Source: Vicinamibacterales bacterium | Lineage (GTDB): Bacteria; Acidobacteriota; Vicinamibacteria; Vicinamibacterales; UBA2999 | Direction: 5' to 3' | Length of the DNA stretch: 64,000 nt | Assembly: GCA_041659285.1 (NCBI GenBank) | Contig: JBAZYO010000010.1 | Location: 148,078-212,077 of the forward strand | Part shown: positions 57,636 through 64,000 of the stretch, piece by piece | How the letters are laid out: every line of letters starts with the position of its first letter | Numbering within the stretch: position 1 is the stretch's first letter | The notes under the pieces: model-generated | Database searches by the model: none | What the model saw: only the letters and a program-made list of their open reading frames with translations | Told to the model about the DNA's origin: nothing | Program-made: the position numbers and the translations under genes

Positions 57636-58079
57636 TCAGCGGCGGGCCTGGATCGGAAGCGACGCCAGGCGAGGCCGTCTTTTCGCGGGAGGTGGCGCCG
57701 AGAGCGCACTCATTGTGACGTAGTATCCGTCCGGATCCCGGAGTGAGAACTCCCTTGTTCGAGTGTTCGGGTTCACGTGCGGTTCCTCTTCGAGCCGGGT
57801 GACGAGAGCGCGTGCTCGCTTGAGTGCCAGGTCGAAATCGTCGACGCGGAAGAACAAGAGGAGCCCGTTGCCAGGTGGCACCTCGTCCGGACTCATCAAG
57901 GAGGGATGCTCGTGCGCGCCCCACTGGTGGAGGCAGAGCAAGACCGTTCCATCCGTATCCAGGATCTGACCAAAGTGGTCATGGCCCGGAGGCGTCTCGG
58001 GCTGGCCAAAGATCGCCTGGTACCATTTGCAGCTGCCGGGGACGTCGCTGACGCCAATGATCGTCCAGATGCGTTTCAT
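57636..58079 (-). CDS. VOC (glyoxalase/bleomycin-resistance) family protein
   Basis: 147 residues with the paired beta-alpha-beta-beta-beta modules of the VOC fold: VPGSCKWYQAIFGQPE, FGQILDTDGTVLLCL, LLLFFRVDDFDLALKRARAL and REFSLRDPDGYYVTMSA. Members bind a divalent metal or sequester a compound such as bleomycin or fosfomycin; this one cannot be placed further. It is the last minus-strand member of the cassette region before the M28-beta-lactamase gene. No attC-like site lies on its downstream side, so its cassette status is uncertain. Confidence 0.85.
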   Translation of the reverse strand: MKRIWTIIGVSDVPGSCKWYQAIFGQPETPPGHDHFGQILDTDGTVLLCLHQWGAHEHPSLMSPDEVPPGNGLLLFFRVDDFDLALKRARALVTRLEEEPHVNPNTRTREFSLRDPDGYYVTMSALSAPPPAKRRPRLASLPIQARR

Positions 58080-58097
58080 CGCATTTCCGCCGTCGGC

Positions 58098-58403
58098 CTA
58101 GACAGAATGACTGTCAGTTAGCGCGGAGAAATCGCGCGACCATCGAAACACCGTTGCGATCTCCACGGTAGTCGTTCGTCGTCGATACACGATGCGAAAG
58201 TTGCCGGAAATGACTTCTCTCAGATCGGGCGAGTGCCGCTCCGGCACCATACGTCCCGAATCAGGAAACTGTTGAAGGCGTTCGACCGCGGCAACCACAC
58301 GACGGACGGTCAAGTCTGCCCAGGCCGGCGAGTCGGCCTCAATGAACGTGCGAATCTCTTCGAGATCCGCAACCGAGCGCGGAGACCAAGTGAGCTCGGT
58401 CAC
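58098..58403 (-). CDS. ParE/RelE-family toxin
   Basis: 101 residues with the RelE/ParE fold: LTWSPRSVADLEEIRTFIEA, LQQFPDSGRMVPERHSPDLR and VISGNFRIVYRRRTTTVEIA, then RWSRDFSAL. ParE members poison gyrase, RelE members cut mRNA; the PDSGRMVPE and NFRIVYR motifs favour ParE-like. Its start overlaps the antitoxin stop (ATGA), so antitoxin is made first. A 5 bp stem covers the stop (58101-58115). Confidence 0.9.
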   Translation of the reverse strand: MTELTWSPRSVADLEEIRTFIEADSPAWADLTVRRVVAAVERLQQFPDSGRMVPERHSPDLREVISGNFRIVYRRRTTTVEIATVFRWSRDFSALTDSHSV

Positions 58404-58582
58404 AGCCCGAGACGCTGCTTGACCTCGGTGTGGGGAATGCCTTCACCCCGGTCGAGCTGCGCCAGGCCTTCCTCGATCTTCGCCAGAAACACCAAGCGTT
58501 CAATGGCGTCATCGACGGAGGCTCCTTCGGGCAGTTCACGGATCGCCTCGATCATCCGCTCGCGCGTGATGCGGTGTGGCAT
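58400..58582 (-). CDS. Antitoxin partner of the ParE/RelE-family toxin
   Basis: 60 residues: MPHRITRERMIEAIRELPEG, ASVDDAIERLVFLAKIEEGL and LDRGEGIPHTEVKQRLGL. The C-terminal part (GIPHTEV, Q-R-L) is typical of antitoxins paired with ParE toxins. It would bind and cover the toxin and repress the operon. The coupled overlap with the toxin gene supports this. Confidence 0.88.
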   Translation of the reverse strand: MPHRITRERMIEAIRELPEGASVDDAIERLVFLAKIEEGLAQLDRGEGIPHTEVKQRLGL

Positions 58583-58631
58583 AGGCCGATTCTACTCCTG
58601 TTGCCTATGGGTCCGGACTTAGCGAGTTGGC

Positions 58632-58715
58632 GCCTAACGGCTGCGAATGAGCCGCGCGCCTCTGTGACGCCATTCATAAGACAGTCAGCGCGCCGGATCC
58701 ATTCGCGTGTTCGAC
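58632..58715. other. attC-like site 3, downstream of the beta-barrel cassette
   Basis: Left core GCCTAAC (58632-58638); right core decayed (GTTCGAC, 58709-58715). The arms GCGAATGAGCCGCGCGC and GCGCGCCGGATCCATTCGC pair with bulges. About 84 bp. Confidence 0.65.
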
Positions 58716-58739
58716 GGCACCACTCACTCGTCCACTCTC

Positions 58740-59318
58740 CTACGACCCACCCAGATGAAGCGCCAGTCCGACGTTGAGCCGGTACAACGTTGTGCGATAG
58801 TCCGTGTCGAAGCGATTGTCATGCCTGAAGAGTAGGCGCAGGTCGCCTCCTAGCCGCGCCGCCACGCGTCGGGTGATGAAAAGGTCAACGCCGAGTCCCG
58901 GCTGTACCGAGAACGTCGGCGAACCCCATCCTCCAGTGTTGTCGAGCCGGCGCTCCCAGATGCCCAGGCGCGTGACACCTGCCAGCAGCTCAGCGTAGGG
59001 TTGAACCCGGCCCGTGAGCGGTGACGCGCGGGGCCCAGCCTGGATTGACTGATATCGAAAATCGTAGGTGCCGCCCTGCGAGGAGGAGTAGTCCTCGTGA
59101 TGAACACTGAACGCGCCTTCGGCAGAAACGCACACCCAGCGGCGCACTCGGCGCGTTCCGGCGAGAGACACTCCTCCGAAGGTGTAATCCGATTCGGTAT
59201 CGCGAAGGACCGTGTAGGTCATCGACACGCTGGCTTCTGAGCCTTGTCCGAAGGCCAGGTGCGGGTCGATGAGGAAGACCAGGGGAGCCAGGACCAACCA
59301 GCTGATTCGTGACCGCAT
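58740..59318 (-). CDS. Outer-membrane beta-barrel-like cassette protein
   Basis: 192 residues with a signal peptide (ISWLVLAPLVFLIDPHLAFG). The mature part alternates polar and hydrophobic residues in short strands, as in small porin-like barrels: SVSMTYTVLRDTESDYTFG, QPYAELLAGVTRLGIW, VDLFITRRVAARLGGDLR and LNVGLALHLGGS. It would sit in the outer membrane. No ligand can be named. It ends 24 bp before attC-like site 3. Confidence 0.7.
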   Translation of the reverse strand: MRSRISWLVLAPLVFLIDPHLAFGQGSEASVSMTYTVLRDTESDYTFGGVSLAGTRRVRRWVCVSAEGAFSVHHEDYSSSQGGTYDFRYQSIQAGPRASPLTGRVQPYAELLAGVTRLGIWERRLDNTGGWGSPTFSVQPGLGVDLFITRRVAARLGGDLRLLFRHDNRFDTDYRTTLYRLNVGLALHLGGS

Positions 59319-59340
59319 GTCAACCCCTCACTCACACAAG

Positions 59341-59382
59341 AGTCTCCGGTCGCGAAGGCGGCGGCTGCAGCGGCTGTTAGGC
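59341..59382. other. Partial attC-like site 4 (right half)
   Basis: The right half is clear: GGCGGCTGCAGCGGCTGTTAGGC in two pieces, ending in the canonical core GTTAGGC (59376-59382). No left core or matching arm is visible, so the site is probably eroded. The DHFR-like gene ends 6 bp to its right. Confidence 0.5.
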
Positions 59383-59388
59383 CGCGCC

Positions 59389-60018
59389 TCAATGACGCAC
59401 ATAGCGCAAGTGTGTGGCGCTTGGACTATCAAGAACCTTGTCAATCCGAAACTGCGGCCCAGGCTCGCGTAGGTTCTCGAAGAGACGCCGCCCGCCGCCA
59501 AACAACACGGGTGCCAAGGCAATTTCCAGCTCGTCGACGACACCCAGGTTCAGGTATTGCTGGATTACATCCGCTCCACCCGCGATACGAATATCACGGC
59601 TGCCTGCGGATTCCCGAGCCAGCTCCAGGGCGCGCTCCGGCCCGCCATTGATGAAGTAAAAGGTCGTCCCACCGGGGCGCACCCAAGGTTCGCGTTTCTC
59701 ATTGGTCAGAACGTACACCGGTGTGTGAAACGGAGCCTCCTCTGGCCAGGCGCGCTCGCCTTGGTCGAACATTCGCTTGCCCATAATGTTGGCACCGATG
59801 CGCTCTGAGGTGCTGCGAACCAGGTCATTGACCGGGCCGGTCTCTCCCCCTGGTCCGAACTTGAGGTTCTCGCGGAAGTACTGCTGATTGATGATCCAGG
59901 CCATCAGCGCACCCCACTTGGCACCCCAGTTCTTGTACCCGGGATTCTCCATGGTCATTCCTTCCGGTGCCATGTAGCCATCGAGGCTAAGTCCAATGTT
60001 GACGAATACCGTGCTCAC
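59389..60018 (-). CDS. DHFR/RibD-C family reductase cassette protein
   Basis: 209 residues from a GTG with AGGAG 6 nt upstream. RibD C-terminal/dihydrofolate-reductase-like fold: VFVNIGLSLDGYMAPEGM, IMGKRMFDQGERAW, YVLTNEKREPWVRPGG, RIAGGADVIQQYLNLGVVDE and PVLFGGGRRLFENL. These enzymes bind NADPH. Many small members are of unknown substrate, and a trimethoprim-type role is not shown. It is flanked by attC-like sites on both sides. Confidence 0.88.
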   Translation of the reverse strand: MSTVFVNIGLSLDGYMAPEGMTMENPGYKNWGAKWGALMAWIINQQYFRENLKFGPGGETGPVNDLVRSTSERIGANIMGKRMFDQGERAWPEEAPFHTPVYVLTNEKREPWVRPGGTTFYFINGGPERALELARESAGSRDIRIAGGADVIQQYLNLGVVDELEIALAPVLFGGGRRLFENLREPGPQFRIDKVLDSPSATHLRYVRH

Positions 60019-60046
60019 GATTCTCCTCTCGCATCTTCGGATGTCG

Positions 60047-60113
60047 GCCTAACGCTGCAACTGAGCCGCGGCGCGCAAAGGGCACGCGCCGTCGGCTCCA
60101 GTTGAAGTTAGGC
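60047..60113. other. attC site 5
   Basis: Full attC of 67 bp: left core GCCTAAC (60047-60053), right core GTTAGGC (60107-60113). Arms CAACTGAGCCGCGGCGCG and CGCGCCGTCGGCTCCAGTTG pair with unpaired single bases, the feature that gives attC its direction. Confidence 0.85.
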
Positions 60114-60136
60114 AGCGTCGTGGCATTCGTGGCCGG

Positions 60137-61699
60137 TCAAAGAGCGTCGACATTGGGATGACGGTCATGCCAGCCTGTCGCCTCCTCGTACGCACTGGCG
60201 ATGCGACAAAGCAGGGGCTCACTGAGGCGGCGGCCGGCAAACTGAATGCTGTAGGGTAGTCCATCCCTTGAGAAGCCGGACGGAAGGCAAATCGCCGGAG
60301 TACCGGCCAGATCCATCGGCCCCGTGAAGTCCATCGCCCTCGGCGCGGCAGCGGACCACGCTGCATGGAGGGCGCCCAGGGGGCCGACCTGCGTCTCTCT
60401 GGCGATGCGCCAGGCGGGAGATCCGCCCGCTGGGCATGCCATGGCATCCACCGAGTCGAGCAGACTGGCGAACTGTGCAGTCAACGCCGCGCGCGCCCGC
60501 TTTGCCTGAGCAAGGTGTTCGCTCGTCTGGCGTGCGCCGCTGTCGAGGAATTCGCGAAGGTATGGACCGTACTCGCTCGCTCGCGACGGGTAGGTCGCAT
60601 GGTGCGCCTGCACGATCTCCACGCCCGCAATCGTCTGCCAGACATCCAGCAGCGACGACAGGTCTGGCATGCGGACATCCACGATCTGCACGCCGAGCCC
60701 GGCCAGCACCTTCAGTACCTCCTCGAGTGCCGCGGCGTCGCCCCTGTTCACGCCCTCGAGGGCGTACTTGCGGTCGATGCCAATCCGCAGACCTCGAATG
60801 CTCTGTCCGAGCTCTCTGAACGCGTTCGGCGGCGGCGCATCGAGTGACGTGGGATCGCTGGGATCGTGCCCGGCAATGGCGTCGAACATGATGGCCACGT
60901 CGGCGACCGAGCGAGCCATCGGGCCGACGTGATCGAGGGACTCGGCGAATGGCAGCACCCCGTATCGACTGACACGCCCGTACGTCGGCTTGAGGCCGAC
61001 GACACCGTTGGCTGACGACGGAAAGCGAATTGACCCACCAGTGTCGGTGCCAATCGCGGCAAAACACAGACCGGCCGCTGCGGCGACACCTGCCCCGCTC
61101 GAGGACAGGCCGGGCCAATAGTCCGTGTTCCAAGGGTTTCGAGGAACATCGAAGGCGGGGCTGTAACCGGCCGTCGCCCCTTCCGTGAGATTCAGCTTGC
61201 CGAGCAACACCGCACCCGCGGCGTGGAGCCTCGATACCACGGTGCCGTCGAAGTCCGGGACGAATGTCTTGTACACAGCCGATCCGCCCATGGTACGGAC
61301 GCCCTTCGTGTAACAGAGATCCTTCACGGCGCTCGGCACTCCGTGCAGTGGCCCACGATACTTGCCAGCCTGTATCTCCTGCTCGGCAACGTGGGCGTCA
61401 GCCAGGGCCTGGTCACGCGTGACCGTCGCGTAACTCTTCAGGATGGGATCGAGTTTCGCGATGCGATCCAGCATGCGCTGGGCGAGATCCACAGGAGATT
61501 GTTCGCGCGCTGCAATGCGGCGGGCCACGTCGCGGAGGCTCATGTAGTGCAGGGCTTCGCCGCTGGCGCTGCCGACCACGGTGGCCTGAGACGAGCCTGC
61601 CCCTTTGCACGCGGCGAAGGGAACGACAACACTCGCGCCCAACAGCGCCAGTGCGCTGCGCCTGGATATCAAATGCTTACTCCCCGTGGTGACTCTCAT
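60137..61699 (-). CDS. Amidase of the amidase-signature family, Tat-exported
   Basis: 520 residues from the ATG at 61699, with AGGAG 5 nt upstream. A twin-arginine signal (ISRRSALALLGASVVVPFAAC) ends in a Cys that could be lipidated. The signature enzyme residues are visible: Lys in LHGVPSAVKDL, Ser in GLSSSGAGVAAAAG (usually GSSGGSAA) and the nucleophile loop IGTDTGGSIRFPSSANG. It hydrolyses an amide, substrate unknown. The signature serine loop has A where G is usual. It lies between two full attC sites. Confidence 0.88.
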   Translation of the reverse strand: MRVTTGSKHLISRRSALALLGASVVVPFAACKGAGSSQATVVGSASGEALHYMSLRDVARRIAAREQSPVDLAQRMLDRIAKLDPILKSYATVTRDQALADAHVAEQEIQAGKYRGPLHGVPSAVKDLCYTKGVRTMGGSAVYKTFVPDFDGTVVSRLHAAGAVLLGKLNLTEGATAGYSPAFDVPRNPWNTDYWPGLSSSGAGVAAAAGLCFAAIGTDTGGSIRFPSSANGVVGLKPTYGRVSRYGVLPFAESLDHVGPMARSVADVAIMFDAIAGHDPSDPTSLDAPPPNAFRELGQSIRGLRIGIDRKYALEGVNRGDAAALEEVLKVLAGLGVQIVDVRMPDLSSLLDVWQTIAGVEIVQAHHATYPSRASEYGPYLREFLDSGARQTSEHLAQAKRARAALTAQFASLLDSVDAMACPAGGSPAWRIARETQVGPLGALHAAWSAAAPRAMDFTGPMDLAGTPAICLPSGFSRDGLPYSIQFAGRRLSEPLLCRIASAYEEATGWHDRHPNVDAL

Positions 61700-61792
61700 T
61701 TCGCTCCTCGTCACTGACAGTCATCGCGGTCGGACCCTGGTCACGTGGGTGGCCATAAGCGATGCCACAAGAACCGCGAGTGTGGCGAAGCG

Positions 61793-61860
61793 GCCTAACG
61801 ACGGGCATCAGCCGCGGCGCACTCGCTCGTCGGCGCTGTCGGCTGCATGCCATGTTAGGC
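61793..61860. other. attC site 6
   Basis: Full attC of 68 bp: GCCTAAC (61793-61799) and GTTAGGC (61854-61860). Arms GGCATCAGCCGCGGCGC and GCGCTGTCGGCTGCATGCC pair with bulges. Confidence 0.85.
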
Positions 61861-61883
61861 CGTCGTCAAGTGAAAGCCAATGG

Positions 61884-62807
61884 CTATGACCACACCGACA
61901 TTTCCAGCGTCGGCCCACGGGCAGCTATCGGCACCGTATCTAACCTGACGAGGTGCCCTGACTGCGTCGGAACGGCATTTGCTACATGATGCCTGGCCGT
62001 AACTGCGCCCGCGCGCACGAGGTCAGTGAACGTAACTCGTCGTGGAGCAGTTTCTCCTAAGAGGATGAGATCGTCGAGAAAGGCGTCTTGGAGACATCGA
62101 ATCTGAGCGACGACGCCAGGGCCACTTGGGTCCATAAACCGGCAATTGATCCCGACGACACCGGCGGTGTTAGAACCGACGGGGCCACCGCTAGCGGCTC
62201 CGTGAATTTGAAACCCAACGTGCATGTACGGATATGGAACGAGCAGCTGGTCGCGAAAGTCGCCGATTTCCAGGACGCCGCCTGGATACAGGTCCGGACT
62301 AAATCGAAAGAGCTGCCCAGTCGCCGTGTGACCGATGGAGTGATTGGGAAACGCATAGGTGGCGACCGGTGCGCCGAGTGCAGGCATCTCCCATGAGAGC
62401 GGCCAGCTCCAATGGGACAGGGCGGCGCCGGTTGTCGTGTTAGTCGCTTGAGCGGCCGCACCTAAGGCGACATCCGCACCATCGCCGAGCCAGCACTGCA
62501 TGATTGGACGGAGCAGGTACGACTCAGGCCCAAAGAGACCACTTTCGGACCACAGATGCATGATGGCGAGTGGTGCAATTTGCTGATCGCCATCGAGAAT
62601 GTCGTCAATAACATGACGAGCCGTTACGAACAGCCCATCGCCACTGATGTAGAAACCCGTTCCGATCAAGCGCCACGCACGATGTGCGTCGTGAGTCAAT
62701 AGCGGGAACGTGTGACCAACCGGATTCGGGAGGGGTCCGTGTGGCGCAGCGAAGTGCCATGAGCTGGGATCTGCTTCTCCGCCGAGGTTGGATAATGAAT
62801 CGGACAT
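61884..62807 (-). CDS. Trypsin-like serine protease cassette protein
   Basis: 307 residues, no signal peptide. Trypsin-like triad motifs: TGFYISGDGLFVTARHVIDD (His), GDGADVALGAAA (Asp) and HGAASGGPVGSNTAGVVGIN (Ser in SGGP). The order and spacing fit a bacterial chymotrypsin-fold protease. A C-terminal helical part (about 250-307) follows. It is cytosolic by lack of export signal, which is unusual for such proteases and fits an effector-type role. It is flanked by two full attC sites. Confidence 0.8.
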   Translation of the reverse strand: MSDSLSNLGGEADPSSWHFAAPHGPLPNPVGHTFPLLTHDAHRAWRLIGTGFYISGDGLFVTARHVIDDILDGDQQIAPLAIMHLWSESGLFGPESYLLRPIMQCWLGDGADVALGAAAQATNTTTGAALSHWSWPLSWEMPALGAPVATYAFPNHSIGHTATGQLFRFSPDLYPGGVLEIGDFRDQLLVPYPYMHVGFQIHGAASGGPVGSNTAGVVGINCRFMDPSGPGVVAQIRCLQDAFLDDLILLGETAPRRVTFTDLVRAGAVTARHHVANAVPTQSGHLVRLDTVPIAARGPTLEMSVWS

Positions 62808-62845
62808 ACTGGGAGCTCAGTCCCTGGTCGTACAAAGCGTATGCG

Positions 62846-62943
62846 GCCTAACGCCTGCGGCTCACCCGCGGCGGCCGCCGCGCCGCCGATTCTACCCGGA
62901 ATGATGTCTCTGCGGCAGCCGTCGGGTGCAGCCGCTGTTAGGC
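62846..62943. other. attC site 7
   Basis: Full attC of 98 bp: GCCTAAC (62846-62852) and GTTAGGC (62937-62943). Arms CTGCGGCTCACCCGCGGC and GTCGGGTGCAGCCGC pair imperfectly. The stop codon of the right-hand gene lies in the right core. Confidence 0.82.
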
Positions 62944-63858
62944 ATCTCCAGTTCGCGGTTTCTGAGACTCGCGCCTCAATTCGACGAACTCTTCATCTGA
63001 TAGTGGCCCGACTCTACCGAGGCGCTCGACAATTCGCTTCTTCGCGGTATCGATCTCATGCACGGCGTGAGCGCGATAGCAATGTGGAAACACGAACTCC
63101 CTGACGAACGGCAACTTCTCGGCATCGGATCGTACCCAGACCTCACCGGGGACATCGAAGACCAGATAGATGTCCTTGCGGTTTAGGACACCAAAGGTCT
63201 CCGAGACGGCCGCGACCAACTGGCTAACGACCCGAGGTGCGATTGCCTCGAAATCGTACCCCTCGTTGTAATGAATCGTTTGATGCCGAACGGGCCGGAG
63301 CTCCTCAAGTAGGTCTAAGGCCCGCTGCGGAATCAACTGCCAGCTGTGAATGACGTCAAGCATCCGGTCCCAATCGTTAAAGCTATTCTGTCGAGCGACC
63401 AGCTTGTACTTCGGATGTGACCGAAAGTGGGCGCGACATTGCAGAACTAAACGATTCAGGATTCTCTCGGCCAAGCAACAACTTGACACAACTGCCGGGT
63501 ACCAGTCACCCATGCTGTAACAATTGATGATCTCCGCGATTTTGCCCGGGTACTCGTCGATCAGGCCAATTGGCGGATAGTCGATCCCCAGCCAGCGCTT
63601 GAACTTCTCGTCGAACCGACGTGACCCGAATTGCTCGCGAAGGGATGCTTGTTCGCTTTCGGCGTAGGGTTTCACAACCCCGGAGTCGCCGCGGAAGAAG
63701 TTGCGGCGCGTATCGATTGAAAAACCGGTGAGTCGATATCGGCGGTCCAGGCTTGGACATGCGAATACGAACGGTTCCTTCCCGCGGAGTTGGGGCTCGG
63801 AGAGGTCAACCGGGTGTTTACCTGCGCATGTCGGGCAAGTTATGGAACGATGTGGCAC
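62938..63858 (-). CDS. Unknown cassette protein with N-terminal zinc-ribbon-like motif
   Basis: 306 residues. The N-terminus has CPTCAGKHPVDL, a CxxC pair, and a further Cys in FACPSLDRRY, as in a zinc ribbon. The middle is helical and resembles DUF4145-like domains (VVSSCCLAERILNRLVLQC, LDLLEELRPVRHQTIHYNEG), with conserved R and H in RHQTIHY. Such domains occur in restriction- or defence-linked genes, but no role is shown. GC is lower than in the core genes. The stop TAA is inside attC site 7. Confidence 0.65.
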   Translation of the reverse strand: MPHRSITCPTCAGKHPVDLSEPQLRGKEPFVFACPSLDRRYRLTGFSIDTRRNFFRGDSGVVKPYAESEQASLREQFGSRRFDEKFKRWLGIDYPPIGLIDEYPGKIAEIINCYSMGDWYPAVVSSCCLAERILNRLVLQCRAHFRSHPKYKLVARQNSFNDWDRMLDVIHSWQLIPQRALDLLEELRPVRHQTIHYNEGYDFEAIAPRVVSQLVAAVSETFGVLNRKDIYLVFDVPGEVWVRSDAEKLPFVREFVFPHCYRAHAVHEIDTAKKRIVERLGRVGPLSDEEFVELRRESQKPRTGDA

Positions 63859-63866
63859 TGTTGGAT

Positions 63867-63962
63867 GCCTAACACCTTGCCGCTCAACCGCGAGCGGGCG
63901 GTTTCAGCAATCTGTGGTGTCAGAACTCCCCGCCGCTCGTCGGTTGCAGCGGCTTGTTGGGC
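63867..63962. other. attC site 8
   Basis: Left core GCCTAAC (63867-63873). The right core is GTTGGGC (63956-63962), followed by another GTTAGGC at 63968-63974. Arms GCCGCTCAACCGCGAGCGG and CCGCTCGTCGGTTGCAGCGG pair well when the 63962 end is used. Confidence 0.78.
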
Positions 63963-63968
63963 GGCGTG

Positions 63969-64000
63969 TTAGGCGACCCGTTTTGCACTGGCCCTTCGCC
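63969..64000 (-). CDS. C-terminal end of the next cassette gene
   Basis: Minus-strand reading from the right edge gives RRASAKRVA and a TAA inside GTTAGGC (63968-63974), the same stop-in-core arrangement as at 62938 and 47150. The rest lies outside the window. Only ten codons are seen. Confidence 0.35.
   Translation of the reverse strand, partial: RRASAKRVA

Noticed and set aside
58096..58123. Short attC-like structure GCCTAGA...GTTAGCG at the toxin stop
   Set aside because: Only 28 bp. attC sites need about 55 bp or more with two paired boxes, so this is at best a hairpin or an eroded remnant.
1..64000. CRISPR arrays, tRNA or rRNA genes, insertion-sequence transposases, integrase
   Set aside because: None was recognised on either strand by reading. 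Short tRNA genes could be missed without a covariance search.

Overview
The window is a high-GC (mid-60s percent by eye) bacterial chromosome segment, very probably from Acidobacteriota of the Vicinamibacteria type. The strongest marker is an 884-residue duplicated permease of the ADOP type (acidobacterial duplicated orphan permease) with its PadR-family regulator. An Oar-like TonB-dependent receptor, many secreted peptidases, TPR-sulfatase-like proteins and short dispersed palindromes inside coding sequence agree with this. No rRNA, tRNA, CRISPR array or integrase gene was seen.

Left part, 0-8.7 kb: a secreted protein cut by the window edge, a fused alpha/beta E1 dehydrogenase, an M19 dipeptidase, the ADOP permease with PadR, and two tandem ICMT-like membrane methyltransferases. 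At 8.8-12.4 kb a compact lipid-type cluster holds an alpha-oxoamine synthase facing a translationally coupled operon of haem-oxygenase-like di-iron protein, desaturase and GNAT acyltransferase. A second, broken copy of the 5' end of the neighbouring methyltransferase lies on its far side. At 12.9-18.7 kb a four-gene operon encodes a sigma factor, a membrane TPR-CHAT protease with a degenerate anti-sigma-like N-terminus, an unknown protein and a membrane-anchored trypsin-like protein.

Middle part, 18.9-46.8 kb: secreted hydrolases (serine hydrolase, M14, M28), an OsmC protein, a domain-swapped aconitase-family enzyme and a MATE exporter. Next come a cysD-cysNC-TauE sulfate-activation operon and a three-gene operon of two sulfatase-like/TPR proteins plus a TMTC-like GT-C/TPR membrane protein. 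An Oar-like receptor and an S15-M28 peptidase fusion close this part.

Right part, 46.8-64 kb: two runs of integron attC-like sites without an integrase. The first (47.0-47.9 kb) flanks a frameshifted GNAT cassette and a truncated DUF6883/DUF4926-like pair. Next to it lies a 1,162-residue fusion of a STAND-like P-loop NTPase, a helical-repeat region and a GT4 glycosyltransferase. This block ends at a leftover copy of an M28 peptidase tail. Two further fusions follow (amidohydrolase-DmpA peptidase; M28-class A beta-lactamase). The second run (57.6-64.0 kb) is an array of minus-strand cassettes: VOC protein, toxin-antitoxin pair, beta-barrel protein, DHFR-like reductase, Tat-exported amidase, trypsin-like protease and an unknown zinc-ribbon-like protein. 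Most are followed by an attC-like site, and several stop codons lie inside the attC core.

Best candidates for undescribed biology are the NTPase-repeat-glycosyltransferase fusion, the sigma/TPR-CHAT/trypsin-like operon, the oxoamine-synthase/di-iron/desaturase/acyltransferase cluster, and the integrase-less cassette array. All functional statements are read from sequence motifs and family knowledge; no database search was run.
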